A stretch of 64,000 bases of DNA from Catellatospora sp. IY07-71 (lineage in GTDB: Bacteria; Actinomycetota; Actinomycetes; Mycobacteriales; Micromonosporaceae). Where the stretch lies: NCBI RefSeq assembly GCF_018326265.1, contig NZ_AP023360.1:4311501-4375500 (forward strand). Reading direction: 5' to 3'. Positions within the stretch are counted from its first letter, which is position 1; the number at the start of each line of letters is the position of its first letter. Below, one piece after another: positions 48,928-58,153 of this stretch. A program made the position numbers and the translations under genes. The notes beneath the pieces are model-generated. The model saw nothing but the letters and a program-made list of their open reading frames with translations, had not been told where the DNA came from and made no database searches.

Positions 48928-50652
48928 TCACATCCGGGTGGGCGCCTGGATGCCGAGCAGGTCCAGGCCCTGCGCCAGGGTGCGGGCGGTCAGCTCGCAC
49001 AGCAGCAGCCGGGAGGCGCGCAGCGCGTCGCCGTCGGCCTTCAGCACCGGGCAGGCCTCGTAGAACGCCGTGTACGCCCCGGCCAGCCCCTGCAGGTAGC
49101 CGGTGATCCGGTGGAACTGCAGCGTGCGGCCCGCCTCGGCGACGACCGCCGCGAAGCCCAGCAGCTCCACCGCCAGCGCCCGCTCCGCCGGGTGGTCCAG
49201 GATCACCGCGGCGTGCGGGTCGGCGGCCACCTCGCCCCGGCGGAAGATGGAGCGGATCCGGGCGTGGGTGTACTGCAGGTACGCCCCGGTGTCGCCGGAG
49301 AACGACAGCATCCGGTCCCACGCGAACGTGTAGTCCTTGATCCGGTCGCCGGCCAGGTCCCCGTACTTGATCGCGCCGATGCCGACCATGCGGGCCACCT
49401 CGGCCCGGGTGTCCGTGTCCAGGTCCGGGTTCTTCTCCGCGACGATCGCCGCGGCCCGGACCACCGCCTCGTCGAGCAGCTCCATCAGCTTGACGGTCTG
49501 CCCGGTGCGGGACGCCAGCTTCCTGCCGTCGCCGCCCAGCACCTGCCCGAAACCGACGTGTTCGGCCCGCGTCGGCTCGGCCAGCCAGCCCGCCTCCCGC
49601 GCGGTCTGGAACACCATCGTCAGGTGCTGGTGCTGCGGGGTGCCGACCACGTACAGCAGCCGGGTCGCCTTGAGGTCCTGGGTGCGGTGCCGGATCGCGG
49701 CCAGGTCGGTGGTGCCGTAGCCGTAGCCGCCGTCCCGCTTGCGCACGATGATCGGCAGCGGCTCGCCGTCGCGGCCGGTGAAGCCGCCGGGGAACACGCA
49801 CAGCGCGCCGTCGCTCTCCCGCAGCAGGCCGAGACCGTCCAGCGACGCCACGACCGGGGCGAGCATGTCGTGGTAGTACGACTCGCCGAGGAAGTCGTCC
49901 GCGCCCAGCGTGACACCGAGCTTGTCGTACACGGCCAGGCAGTGCTTCTCGCTCTGGTCGACCAGCAGCCGCCACAGCCGCAGGGTCTCCCCGTCGCCCG
50001 ACTGCAGCGCCACCACCCGCCGCCGGGCACGGTCGGCGAACATCGGGTCGGCGTCGAACTTCGCCCGCGCCGCGGCGTAGAAGGTGTCCAGGTCACCGAT
50101 CGACAGCTCGCCCGCGGCCTCGGTCTCGCCCAGGTCGAGCAGGTGCTCGATGAGCATGCCGAACGGGGTGCCCCAGTCGCCGACGTGGTTGGCCCGCCGC
50201 ACGTCGTGGCCGAGCCAGCTCAGCGTGCGCGCCGCCGCGTCGCCGATCACGGTCGAGCGCAGATGCCCGACGTGCATCTCCTTGGCCACGTTGGGCGCGG
50301 AGTAGTCGATGATCACGATTTCCGGGGCGTCCGCGACCGGCACGCCCAGCCGCTGGTCGGTGCCCATCGCGGTGACCAGCCCGGCCAGCGCGTCGTCGCG
50401 CAGGCGCAGGTTGATGAAGCCCGGCCCGGAGATCTCGGCGGTGGCGACCAGGCCGGCCAGGTCCGCGCGGCCCAGCGCGTCGGCGGCGACGTCGCGCGGG
50501 GCGCGGCCCAGCCGCCGGGCCAGCGGCAGCGCGCCGTCGGCCTGGAAGTCGGCGTGCTGCGAACGGCGCACCACGGGGTCCACCCGCTCGCCGGCGACCG
50601 CCGCGAAGGCGTCCGCCAACCGCTCGCTGAGCAGGTTCTCCAGATCAGTCAC
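48928..50652 (-). CDS. argS: arginyl-tRNA synthetase
   Basis: This 574-residue class I synthetase charges tRNA-Arg. The HIGH box is SAPNVAKEMHVGHLRST. The N-terminal additional domain holds QADGALPLARRLGR. The C-terminal DALR anticodon-binding domain (about 455-574) ends in TARTLAQGLDLLGIQAPTRM. The KMSKS loop is degenerate, as in many ArgRS. The start GTG at 50652 lies after AAGAAAG; a GTG seven codons earlier has no ribosome site. A housekeeping gene. Confidence 0.96.
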   Translation of the reverse strand: MTDLENLLSERLADAFAAVAGERVDPVVRRSQHADFQADGALPLARRLGRAPRDVAADALGRADLAGLVATAEISGPGFINLRLRDDALAGLVTAMGTDQRLGVPVADAPEIVIIDYSAPNVAKEMHVGHLRSTVIGDAAARTLSWLGHDVRRANHVGDWGTPFGMLIEHLLDLGETEAAGELSIGDLDTFYAAARAKFDADPMFADRARRRVVALQSGDGETLRLWRLLVDQSEKHCLAVYDKLGVTLGADDFLGESYYHDMLAPVVASLDGLGLLRESDGALCVFPGGFTGRDGEPLPIIVRKRDGGYGYGTTDLAAIRHRTQDLKATRLLYVVGTPQHQHLTMVFQTAREAGWLAEPTRAEHVGFGQVLGGDGRKLASRTGQTVKLMELLDEAVVRAAAIVAEKNPDLDTDTRAEVARMVGIGAIKYGDLAGDRIKDYTFAWDRMLSFSGDTGAYLQYTHARIRSIFRRGEVAADPHAAVILDHPAERALAVELLGFAAVVAEAGRTLQFHRITGYLQGLAGAYTAFYEACPVLKADGDALRASRLLLCELTARTLAQGLDLLGIQAPTRM

Positions 50653-51052
50653 GTCTAACCGGCTTTCTTGCACGCTGGGTGCAGGCAGGATGGCGCGGAG
50701 ACCGGCCTCAGGGCCGATCCGCGGGGAACGTGGAGAAAGGCAGCGCCGAACGCGGCGAGGGCGTCAGCGAGCTGCCGTGATTCGTCGTCGCGCGATGGCG
50801 GCGACGCGTCCCGGCCGGCGCAGCGCGACGGGGCCACGGACGTGGCCGGCGTGCACAACGGCGGGGAACATGCGAAGCACCATACCAAAGAAAGGAAGGG
50901 CACCTTCTTATCGGAATCTGTAGTAGAAGGTGCCCTTCCTAACCTCTCGGCGGTCGTGGACCACGCCGAGGAGCGCGCACCGCGCGTGGCGCACCGCCGG
51001 TAGGCTCGCCCGCGACACGACCGGCAACTCCACCCCGGAGGTTCTCCCGATC
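50653..51052. other. non-coding region between argS and the DUF305 gene
   Basis: About 400 bases hold the divergent promoters and one family B palindrome at 50893-50940. Frames present have repeat-derived ends and look like shadows. No tRNA or riboswitch-like fold is evident. Confidence 0.5.
50893..50940. repeat. palindromic intergenic repeat, family B copy 4
   Basis: The arms AGGAAGGGCACCTTCT (50893-50908) and AGAAGGTGCCCTTCCT (50925-50940) are perfect inverses around a 16-base spacer. It is in a divergent region, unlike copies 1 to 3 at gene ends, so termination is not its only possible role. Confidence 0.82.
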
Positions 51053-51646
51053 ATGCTCGGCCGCCTCTCGCCGCACCCCGCCCTGCTCGCGGTCACCGCC
51101 GCCGCCACCGTGCTCGCGCTGAGCGCCTGCACCGGTCACGGCGAGCACGCCGCACCCGACCCGTCGGTCACCGGCAGCTCGCCCGCCGGCGTGTTCAACG
51201 GCGCCGACACGGCGTTCGCGCAGGGCATGATCGCCCATCACCAGCAGGCGCTGGAGATGGCCGAGCTGGCCGCGCAGCGGCAGGCCGGGCCGCAGGTGGC
51301 GGCGCTGGCCGCTCGGATCAAGCGGGCGCAGGAGCCGGAGATCGCCACCATGCGGATGTGGCTGGCCGCCTGGGGGCAGCCGACCGCCGACCCCGCGCAC
51401 GACGCCGCCCACCCCGGTGCCGGGATGCTGACCGATGCGCAGCTCAACAAGCTGCGGGTGGCCTCCGGCGCGGACTTCGACCGGCTCTTCTGCGAGCTGA
51501 TGATCGTCCACCACGAGGGCGCTGTCGCCATGGCGCAGCGCCTGCGGGCCGACGGCGCCAGCCCGCAGGCCGAGCAGCTGGCCACCCGCATCATCGCCGC
51601 TCAGCAGGCCGAGATCGGCGAGATGCGGGCGCTGCTGCGCAAATGA
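51053..51646 (+). CDS. DUF305 lipoprotein
   Basis: This 197-residue protein is exported and lipid-anchored: the signal peptide ends at the lipobox ALSAC with Cys26. The DUF305 core has two similar halves, GMIAHHQQALEMAELA and LMIVHHEGAVAMAQRL, each with a His-His pair and a helix, forming a four-helix bundle. Metal binding by the histidines and a copper or oxidative-stress link have been proposed for this family. The ATG at 51053 follows CCGGAGG. It stands outside the membrane. It ends just before a convergent methyltransferase. Confidence 0.88.
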   Translation: MLGRLSPHPALLAVTAAATVLALSACTGHGEHAAPDPSVTGSSPAGVFNGADTAFAQGMIAHHQQALEMAELAAQRQAGPQVAALAARIKRAQEPEIATMRMWLAAWGQPTADPAHDAAHPGAGMLTDAQLNKLRVASGADFDRLFCELMIVHHEGAVAMAQRLRADGASPQAEQLATRIIAAQQAEIGEMRALLRK

Positions 51647-51652
51647 GACGGG

Positions 51653-52450
51653 TCAGGCCCGGCAGATGACCTCCCCGTGCGGCACGATGAACCAGCCGTC
51701 GTCCGCCGCCGCCCACTCGCGCCAGCCGTCGGCCATCCGGCGCAGGTCGTCCGCCGTGGCCAGGCCCAGCGCGACGGCCTGGCGGGCCAGCGCCGACTGC
51801 ACCACCCGGTCCGCCCACATGCCGCCCCACCAGGCCCGCTCCTCGGGCGCGGCGTAGCACCAGACGCTCGCCGTGGCGGTCACGTCGGTGCAGCCGGCCG
51901 CCCTGGCCCAGGCGTGCAGCCGGCGCCCGGCGTCCGGCTCGCCGCCGTTGTGCCGGGCCACCGTACGGTAGAGCGCCAGCCACTCGTCCAGCGCGGGGAT
52001 CAGCGGATACCACGTGAACGCGGCGTAGTCGGCGTCGCGGGCGGCGACCACGCCATCGGGGCGGCACACCCGGCGCATCTCGCGCAGCGCCGCCGCCGGA
52101 TCGGCCAGATGCTGCAGCACCTGGTGCGCGTGCACCACGTCGAAACTGCCGTCGGGCACGTCGAGGGCGTGCACATCACCGGTGCGGAACTCGACGTTGG
52201 CCGTGCCGCGCGCGGCGATCTCGGCCCGGGCCAGGTCCAGGGCGTCCTCGGTCAGCTCCAGCGCGGTGAGCCGGCCGGGCGCGACCGCGTCGGCCAGCTC
52301 GGCGGTGATGGTGCCCGGCCCGCAGCCCACGTCGAGCAGCGTCTGCCCGGGGCGCAGGTGGGGCAGCAGGTATGCCGCCGAGTTGGCCGCGGTGCGCCAG
52401 CGGTGCGACACCAGCACCGTCTCGTGGTGGCCGTGCGTGTACGTCGTCAT
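51653..52450 (-). CDS. class I SAM-dependent methyltransferase
   Basis: This 265-residue methyltransferase has motif I LLDVGCGPGTITAELAD, then ALELTEDALDLARAE and the FDVVHAHQVLQHLADP stretch typical of UbiE/Coq5-like small-molecule methyltransferases. The C-terminal half has WCYAAPEERAWWGGMWADR. The substrate is unknown. The ATG at 52450 follows AGGAGGGAT. It is divergent from the exporter gene downstream. There is no biosynthetic cluster around it. Confidence 0.88.
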   Translation of the reverse strand: MTTYTHGHHETVLVSHRWRTAANSAAYLLPHLRPGQTLLDVGCGPGTITAELADAVAPGRLTALELTEDALDLARAEIAARGTANVEFRTGDVHALDVPDGSFDVVHAHQVLQHLADPAAALREMRRVCRPDGVVAARDADYAAFTWYPLIPALDEWLALYRTVARHNGGEPDAGRRLHAWARAAGCTDVTATASVWCYAAPEERAWWGGMWADRVVQSALARQAVALGLATADDLRRMADGWREWAAADDGWFIVPHGEVICRA

Positions 52451-52561
52451 GTCCCATCCCTCCTACCAGGACGACCCTAAATCTGCGTCTCGTGATACGG
52501 GAGAAGAATCCTGAATAGTGGACATGTTTAAGGGAAGTGCAGGTGAGGGAATGCCTGTTCG

Positions 52562-53656
52562 GTGAGAAGCGGGCGGCGAACGACGTCGGCCGATGCCTTC
52601 CGCTGGGGGGCGGCGGGCGCGGGCGGCGTCGCCGTGGTCGTGATCGCCCTGGCCGCGGTCTGGGCGGTGCGCGGCATCCTGGTGCTGGTGCTGGTCGCGC
52701 TGTTCGCCGCGGTCAGCCTCGATCCGGCCGTACGCTGGCTCGTCCGGCACCACGTGCGCCGGCCGTACGCCGTCGTGATCATCCTGGTCGCGGCGCTGGC
52801 CCTGGTCGGGGCGCTGCTGGCGGGCATCGGCCCGCCCCTGGTGCGCCAGGCCGGGCAGCTGTCCACCGACCTGCCCGGCTACATCGACGACCTCGACCAG
52901 CGATCCCGCGCGTTCCGCGAGCTCAGCGCCCGCTACGGGCTCGGCGACCGGCTCAACGAGCTGGCCGCCACCGTGCCGGAGAAGGTCGGCACCAGCCTGC
53001 TCAGCCTGTTCCGGACCTTCCTCGGCGTGCTCGCCGCCGCGCTGACCGTGCTGGTGCTGGCGCTGTACTTCCTGGCCGACATGCCCCGGCTGCGGCGCCG
53101 GGTGCAGCTGCTCGCGCCCGACCGGCACCGCGAGCGCACCCGCCGCATCGTGGACGTGGTCGTGGACAAGGTTGGCTCGTACATGATCGGCAACCTGCTG
53201 ATCTCGCTGATCGCGGGCGTCGTCGCGTACGCCGGACTGCTGGTGCTGGACATCCCGTTCGCGCTGCCGCTGGCGCTGATCGTCGCGGTGACCGACCTGA
53301 TCCCGCTGGTCGGCGCCACCCTCGGCACCGCCGTCTGCGGCATCGTCGCCGCGATCGCCGCCGGGCTGTGGCCCGCCGCGATCGGCATCGTCATCTGGCT
53401 GCTGATCTACCAGCAGATCGAGAACTACGTGATCGTGCCGAAGGTGATGAAGCAGAGCCTCGACATGCCCGCGCTGGAGGTGCTGCTGGCCAGCCTGCTC
53501 GGCGCGGGCCTGCTCGGCCTGGTCGGCGCGCTGATGGCCATCCCGCTCGCGGCCACCTTCCGGGCGATCCGCGCCGAGCTGCGCACGCCGCTGCCGCCGG
53601 AGCATCCACCCGCCGCCGCCCATGATTCAGAAGCCGGACCTGGGGGTACCCACTGA
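52562..53656 (+). CDS. AI-2E family transporter
   Basis: This 364-residue membrane protein belongs to the AI-2E/PerM (YdiK/TqsA) family. It has eight or so hydrophobic segments: two or three N-terminal ones, a soluble region (about 85-150), and the family block around SYMIGNLLISLIAG, DLIPLVGATLG and YQQIENYVIVPKVMKQSL, which is the best mark. It may export small molecules or sodium/proton-coupled solutes; AI-2 export is not implied. The GTG at 52562 is used. It ends three bases before the epimerase gene. Confidence 0.88.
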   Translation: MRSGRRTTSADAFRWGAAGAGGVAVVVIALAAVWAVRGILVLVLVALFAAVSLDPAVRWLVRHHVRRPYAVVIILVAALALVGALLAGIGPPLVRQAGQLSTDLPGYIDDLDQRSRAFRELSARYGLGDRLNELAATVPEKVGTSLLSLFRTFLGVLAAALTVLVLALYFLADMPRLRRRVQLLAPDRHRERTRRIVDVVVDKVGSYMIGNLLISLIAGVVAYAGLLVLDIPFALPLALIVAVTDLIPLVGATLGTAVCGIVAAIAAGLWPAAIGIVIWLLIYQQIENYVIVPKVMKQSLDMPALEVLLASLLGAGLLGLVGALMAIPLAATFRAIRAELRTPLPPEHPPAAAHDSEAGPGGTH

Positions 53657-53659
53657 CTC

Positions 53660-54745
53660 ATGCGAGTCGTCGTGGTGGGGGCGACCGGCAACATCGGCAC
53701 CGCGGTGCTGCGCCGGCTGCTCGACGGGGAAGAGTTCGACCAGGTCACCGGCGTGGCGCGGCGCCTGCCGAGGGAGGACGCCGGGCCGCCGTACGACCGG
53801 GTCCAATGGCACGCCCTCGACGTGGGCGCGCCCGGCGCGACCGCCGAGCTGACCAGCCTGTTCGCCGGGGCCGCCGCCGTGGTCCACCTGGCCTGGCAGA
53901 TCCAGCCCAGCCACGACCGGGCCCGCATCCGGCAGACCAACATCACCGGTACGGCCAACGTGGCCGCCGCGACCGTCGCCGCGTCGGTGCCGATGCTGCT
54001 CGCCGCCTCGTCCGTCGGCGCGTACGCGCCCGGCCCCAAGGACGACCGCGTCGACGAGGACTGGCCGGTCACCGGCGTGCCCGGCTCCACCTACAGCGAG
54101 GACAAGGCGGAGGTCGAGGCGCTGCTGGACGTGCTGGAGCAGGAGCACCCACAGCTGCGCGTGGTCCGCGTGCGCAACGGCCTGGCCTTCCAGCGCTGCG
54201 CCGCGGCCGAGATCGCGCGGCTGTTCATCGGGCCGCTCGCGCCGCTCAGCCTGCTGCGCCACGGCCGCATCCCGCTGCTGCCCGGCGGCAAGTCGCTGCG
54301 GGTGCAGGCGGTGCACACCGACGACGTCGCCGAGGCGTACGCCCGCGCGATCCTGGCCCAGGCGCACGGCGCCTTCAACATCGCCGCCGACCCGGTGCTC
54401 GACGCGGCGAGCGTCGGCGCCCGCTTCCACGGCGTGGCCGTGCCCACCCCGCCCGCGCTGCTGCACGCCGCCGCCGCGCTGACCTGGACCGCCCGCCTGC
54501 AGCCGACCGAGCCCGGCTGGATCCGGCTCGCCGCGAACTGCCCGCTCATGTCCTGCCGCCGGGCGGAGGTCGAACTCGGCTGGCGGCCCCGCACCGACGC
54601 CCTGGACGCGTTCACAGAGTTGATCGAGGGGATGGCCGACGGCACCGGCGACGGCTCGCCGCCGCTGCGAAGCCGGCCCAGTGCGACCGCCCGGCTGCTC
54701 GCCATGGCCGGCGGCCGGCTGCCCGGCCACGGCGACCCGTACTGA
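53660..54745 (+). CDS. NAD-dependent epimerase/dehydratase (SDR)
   Basis: This 361-residue extended SDR enzyme has the Rossmann loop VVVGATGNIGTAV at residues 4-16. The usual SxnT and YxxxK catalytic residues are probably in ASSVGAYAPG and TYSEDKAEVE. The C-terminal part has HTDDVAEAYARAI. It acts on a nucleotide sugar or other alcohol; the exact substrate is unknown. The ATG at 53660 is two bases after the exporter stop. The YihY-type gene follows 20 bases on, so the three genes seem to be one operon. Confidence 0.85.
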   Translation: MRVVVVGATGNIGTAVLRRLLDGEEFDQVTGVARRLPREDAGPPYDRVQWHALDVGAPGATAELTSLFAGAAAVVHLAWQIQPSHDRARIRQTNITGTANVAAATVAASVPMLLAASSVGAYAPGPKDDRVDEDWPVTGVPGSTYSEDKAEVEALLDVLEQEHPQLRVVRVRNGLAFQRCAAAEIARLFIGPLAPLSLLRHGRIPLLPGGKSLRVQAVHTDDVAEAYARAILAQAHGAFNIAADPVLDAASVGARFHGVAVPTPPALLHAAAALTWTARLQPTEPGWIRLAANCPLMSCRRAEVELGWRPRTDALDAFTELIEGMADGTGDGSPPLRSRPSATARLLAMAGGRLPGHGDPY

Positions 54746-54765
54746 GCACCACCGGGGGAGGAGCC

Positions 54766-55743
54766 ATGTTCCTGCGACCGAAGACCGAAGCACCGCCGCC
54801 CGAGCGCCCCACCGAGCTGACCAAGCGCGACTGGAAGGACGTGCTCAAGCGCACCGTCAAGGAGTACCAGGCCGACAACCTCAGCGACTGGGCCGCGGCG
54901 CTGACCTACCGCGGCGTCATGTCGCTGTTCCCCGGCATCCTCGTGCTCGTCGCGCTGCTCGGGCTCACCGGCCAGGACACCGCCCAGCGCGCCGTCGACC
55001 AGGTCGGCCGGTACGCGCCCGGCGCCGTCCGGCAGGTCGTCGACAACGCGCTCACCGAGCTGCAACGCGGCCGCCAGGGCGCCGCCGGGCTGGTCGCCCT
55101 GTTCGGCGTGCTGCTGGCGCTGTGGTCGGCGTCCGGCTACGTGTCCGGGTTCATGCGCGCCGCGAACGCCATCTACGACGTGCCGGAGGGGCGGCCGTTC
55201 TGGAAGACGCTGCCGATCCGGATCGGCGTCACCATCGTGGCCAGCCTGGCCATCACCGCGGTCGCGATGGCGCTGGTGTTCACCGGGCCCGTCGCGCAGC
55301 AGGCCGGGGAGTTCATCGGCCTCGGCAGCGGCTTCCTGAAGGTGTGGGACATCGTGAAGTGGCCGATCGTGCTCGGCGTGGTCGCGCTCATCTTCGCGCT
55401 GCTCTACTGGGCCTCGCCCAACGCCCGGCAGGGCGGCTGGCGCTGGGTCACCCCCGGCAGCCTGCTCGCCGTGCTGGTGTGGATCGTCGCCTCCGCCGGG
55501 TTCGCGCTGTACGCCGCCAACTTCGGCTCGTACAACAAGATCTACGGCAGCCTGGCCGGCATCATCGTGTTCCTGATCTGGCTCTGGATCGGCAACATCG
55601 CCCTGCTCCTGGGCGCTGAACTCGACGCCGAACTCCACCGCGAGCGCGCCGTCGCCGCCGGCCATCCCGAGGGCGAGGAGCCCTACATGGAACTCCGCGA
55701 CCAGCCCAAAGACCCGGACCGCTCGGACACTGACCTCCGCTGA
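54766..55743 (+). CDS. YihY/virulence factor BrkB family membrane protein
   Basis: This 325-residue protein has six membrane segments (for example SLFPGILVLVALLGL, AGLVALFGVLLALWSASG and IIVFLIWLWIGNIALLLGAEL). The family core ALTYRGVMSLFPG and YGSLAGIIVFLIWLWIGN are seen. A charged C-terminal tail follows. The name BrkB comes from serum resistance in Bordetella; the true role is unclear. The ATG at 54766 follows GGGGGAGGAG. It ends 30 bases before a perfect 23-bp palindrome. Confidence 0.9.
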   Translation: MFLRPKTEAPPPERPTELTKRDWKDVLKRTVKEYQADNLSDWAAALTYRGVMSLFPGILVLVALLGLTGQDTAQRAVDQVGRYAPGAVRQVVDNALTELQRGRQGAAGLVALFGVLLALWSASGYVSGFMRAANAIYDVPEGRPFWKTLPIRIGVTIVASLAITAVAMALVFTGPVAQQAGEFIGLGSGFLKVWDIVKWPIVLGVVALIFALLYWASPNARQGGWRWVTPGSLLAVLVWIVASAGFALYAANFGSYNKIYGSLAGIIVFLIWLWIGNIALLLGAELDAELHRERAVAAGHPEGEEPYMELRDQPKDPDRSDTDLR

Positions 55744-55773
55744 CCGCCACCCGGTGCGCCGGCGAGGGCCGAG

Positions 55774-55846
55774 GGCCATGATCGCGGGTTCGTGTCAAAA
55801 AGTCAGGTCAGGCTGCACTTCTGGACACGAACCCGCGATCATGGCC
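55774..55846. repeat. palindromic intergenic repeat, family A copy 4 (perfect 23-bp arms)
   Basis: The arms 55774-55796 and 55824-55846 are exact inverses and enclose 27 bases. The arm carries GATCGCGGGTTCGTGTC, as at 3005. It lies between the convergent YihY and MFS genes, so it should terminate both. It is the best preserved of the family. Confidence 0.85.
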
Positions 55847-55852
55847 GGGGCC

Positions 55853-57112
55853 TTACGCGGGGGCGGGAACCTGGGTGGGGAGGGTCGCGGGGCTGGTGGC
55901 GCGGCGGAGGTTGCGGATGGGGCGCAGCAGGAGCAGCAGCGCGCAGCCGGCGACGCCGACCACCGCGGAGGTGCCGAGCACCAGCTCCGGTCCGACCAGC
56001 CCGCCCACCGGCCCGGCCAGCACCTGGCCGATGGGGATGCCCATGATCGAGCCGGCGACCTCGTACGCCGTGACGCGGTTGAGCACGTCGCGCGGCACCT
56101 GGGTCTGGATGCTGGTCGCCCACATGACCGACCAGAACGCCCACGACGCGCCGCCGACCGCGTGCGCGGCGAGCAGCAGCGGCAGCGGCGCCTGCACCGA
56201 GATCGACAGCGGGATCAGCGCGAACCCGAACAGCGCGGCCGCGCCGGCGGCCAGCGGCCGGTCCGGGCGCACCCGCATGGCGACCAGCCCACCGAGCACC
56301 GTGCCGCCGCCCATGGCGGACATCGCCCAGCCGTACGCGTTCTCGCCGAGGTGCTCCGTGATCATCCCAGAGCCGAGCGGGATGATCGGCCCGAAGACCA
56401 GGATGCCGAACACCACCCAGACCAGAATCACGCTCCACATCCAGCTGCGGGACCGGAACTCGTGCCAGCCCTCGCGCAGGTCGTGCCGCATGCTCGCGAT
56501 GCCCTGCCGGGCGGCGCGGGCCACCGGCGGCAGCCGCAGCGCGAGCAGGCAGAGCGCGCTGACGGCGAAGGTCGCCGCGTTGATCGCGTACACGGTGCCG
56601 GGGCCGGTGAGCACGACCAGGGTGGCCGACAGGGCGGGCCCGAGCAGCTGCGCCCCGGCGTCGGCCACGCGCAGGACCCCGTTGGCGCGCTGCACGTCCG
56701 CGGCGATGAGCGGGACCATGCTCGCGACGCCGGGCTGGAACATCGCGGCGGCCCCGCCGGCCACGGCCGACATCGCCACCAGCAGCCACAGCGGCACGTT
56801 CCCGGTGATCAGGGCGTACGCGACGACCGCCTGGGTGGCCACCCGCACCACGTCGGCGCCGATCATCATGCGCCGGGCGCCGAACCGGTCGGCGAAGACG
56901 CCGCCGAACAGGATGAGCGCCACCGCCGGGGTCATCCACGAGGCGAGCACGAGCCCGACGCCCGTGTCGCCGTGGCCCGCGTCCCGCACGGCGAGGGCCA
57001 CGGCGACGGGCAGCATGCCGTCCCCGAGGAGGGCGACGGCGCGCCCGGCGAAGTAGAGGCTGAACTCGCGGGTCCACATCCGACCGTTGTCACCGATAGT
57101 CACGTCGATCAT
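55853..57112 (-). CDS. MFS exporter
   Basis: This 419-residue protein is a major facilitator superfamily transporter with 10-12 membrane segments. The loop DRFGARRMMIGADVVR (between spans 2 and 3) is the drug/proton antiporter type. The pattern GDGMLPVAVALAV and FQPGVASMVPLI resembles the MFS_3 group of actinobacterial efflux pumps. The ATG at 57112 is used; ATG 57079 is possible. It is divergent from an ArsR regulator that may control it. The substrate is unknown. Confidence 0.85.
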   Translation of the reverse strand: MIDVTIGDNGRMWTREFSLYFAGRAVALLGDGMLPVAVALAVRDAGHGDTGVGLVLASWMTPAVALILFGGVFADRFGARRMMIGADVVRVATQAVVAYALITGNVPLWLLVAMSAVAGGAAAMFQPGVASMVPLIAADVQRANGVLRVADAGAQLLGPALSATLVVLTGPGTVYAINAATFAVSALCLLALRLPPVARAARQGIASMRHDLREGWHEFRSRSWMWSVILVWVVFGILVFGPIIPLGSGMITEHLGENAYGWAMSAMGGGTVLGGLVAMRVRPDRPLAAGAAALFGFALIPLSISVQAPLPLLLAAHAVGGASWAFWSVMWATSIQTQVPRDVLNRVTAYEVAGSIMGIPIGQVLAGPVGGLVGPELVLGTSAVVGVAGCALLLLLRPIRNLRRATSPATLPTQVPAPA

Positions 57113-57167
57113 GAACGCGGAACAGTAAAGAACCCTTCCCGATTGCTGGGGTCTTTTTGTATACGAC

Positions 57168-57197
57168 TTGACAGGCATATAACCAGCGAGGCATGTT
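57168..57197 (+). promoter_or_regulatory. ArsR promoter and possible operator
   Basis: TTGACA at 57168-57173 is a perfect -35 box and CATGTT at 57192-57197 is a weak -10 with 18 bases between. It would start the transcript at about 57203, next to the GTG, so the ArsR message may be leaderless. TATAC..GCATATA around the box is an imperfect inverted repeat that ArsR could bind. The surrounding 60 bases are unusually AT-rich for this DNA. Confidence 0.5.
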
Positions 57198-57203
57198 TGC
57201 CGG

Positions 57204-57515
57204 GTGACGGTGGTGGGCGCGTTCGCGGTGCTGGGCGAGCCCAACCGGCTGCGCATCCTGGAGCTGCTGCGCGGCGCGGAGCTGAGCGTCGGCGAGCTGG
57301 TGGACCGGCTGGGCATGAGCCAGCCGGCCGTCTCCAAGCACCTCAAGGTGCTGCGCCAGGCCGGCTTCGTGTCCAGCCGCATCGCCGCGCAGCAGCGGAT
57401 CTACCGCATCGAACCCGAGCCGTTCGCGGAGGTCGAGCACTGGCTGGCGCCATACCGCGACCTCTGGGACCGCCACCTCGACGCACTGGAACGCCATCTC
57501 GACGACATGGAGTGA
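57204..57515 (+). CDS. ArsR-family transcriptional regulator
   Basis: This 103-residue winged-helix regulator has the recognition helix in MSQPAVSKHLKVLRQAGFV. The wing has SSRIAAQQRIYRI. No cysteine metal-binding site is seen, so it is not a classic metal sensor. Together with the SRPBCC gene three bases downstream, it forms the common ArsR-START pair. It may repress the divergent MFS exporter. The GTG at 57204 is likely leaderless. Confidence 0.92.
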   Translation: MTVVGAFAVLGEPNRLRILELLRGAELSVGELVDRLGMSQPAVSKHLKVLRQAGFVSSRIAAQQRIYRIEPEPFAEVEHWLAPYRDLWDRHLDALERHLDDME

Positions 57516-57518
57516 CCG

Positions 57519-58076
57519 ATGAACACCATCGATCCCGGCCCGCTCGCGCCGGTGCAGGTCGAGCCCGCGGCCGGGCGCTGGACCCTGGTCATGCAGCGCG
57601 ACCTGCGCCACCCGCCCGCGAAGGTGTGGGCGGCGCTGACCGAGCCCGGGCAGCTGGAGCGGTGGGCGCCGTTCCTGGCCGACCGCGACCTGGGCCGCCC
57701 CGGCGCCGCGACGCTCACCGTGATCGACGGGGAGGAGCGCTACCCGATGCCCGCGACCGTGCAGCGGGCCGAGCCGCCCCACCTGCTCGTGCACACCTGG
57801 GGCGAGGACGTGCTGCGCTGGGAGCTGACCCCGACCGCGACCGGCACCCGGCTGGTGCTGCGGCACACGCTGGCCGACCGGCACTGGGCGCCCAAGGTCG
57901 CCGCGGGCTGGCACCTGTGCCTGGTCGTCGCCGAGCGCCTGCTCGACGGCGCGCCCGTGCCGCCGATCCGGGGCAGCGAGGCCAAGGAGCACGGCTGGCG
58001 CGAGCTGAACGAGGCGTACGGCAAGGAGTTGGGCATTCCCACCGACGACGACACCGGGGACGCTGACGCGCAGTAA
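57519..58076 (+). CDS. SRPBCC (AHSA1/START-like) protein
   Basis: This 185-residue protein has the hydrophobic-pocket fold of AHSA1. The marks are TLVMQRDLRHPPAKVWAALTEPGQLERWAPF and VHTWGEDVLRWELTP. The C-terminal helix is VVAERLLDG. It may bind a ligand or chaperone co-factor, and is usually paired with ArsR regulators as here. The start ATG at 57519 is three bases after the ArsR stop. Confidence 0.88.
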   Translation: MNTIDPGPLAPVQVEPAAGRWTLVMQRDLRHPPAKVWAALTEPGQLERWAPFLADRDLGRPGAATLTVIDGEERYPMPATVQRAEPPHLLVHTWGEDVLRWELTPTATGTRLVLRHTLADRHWAPKVAAGWHLCLVVAERLLDGAPVPPIRGSEAKEHGWRELNEAYGKELGIPTDDDTGDADAQ

Positions 58077-58153
58077 CCGTATACGCTCCTGCGCTGACGG
58101 CTTCCGTCCAGGCGGACCGGCCTGGCGACGGCGATGGGGAGAGCTGAGCGGGT

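Noticed and set aside
50668-51003. A 111-codon plus-strand frame upstream of the DUF305 gene
   Set aside because: Part of it is read from a family B repeat, it has no ribosome site and no resemblance to known proteins.
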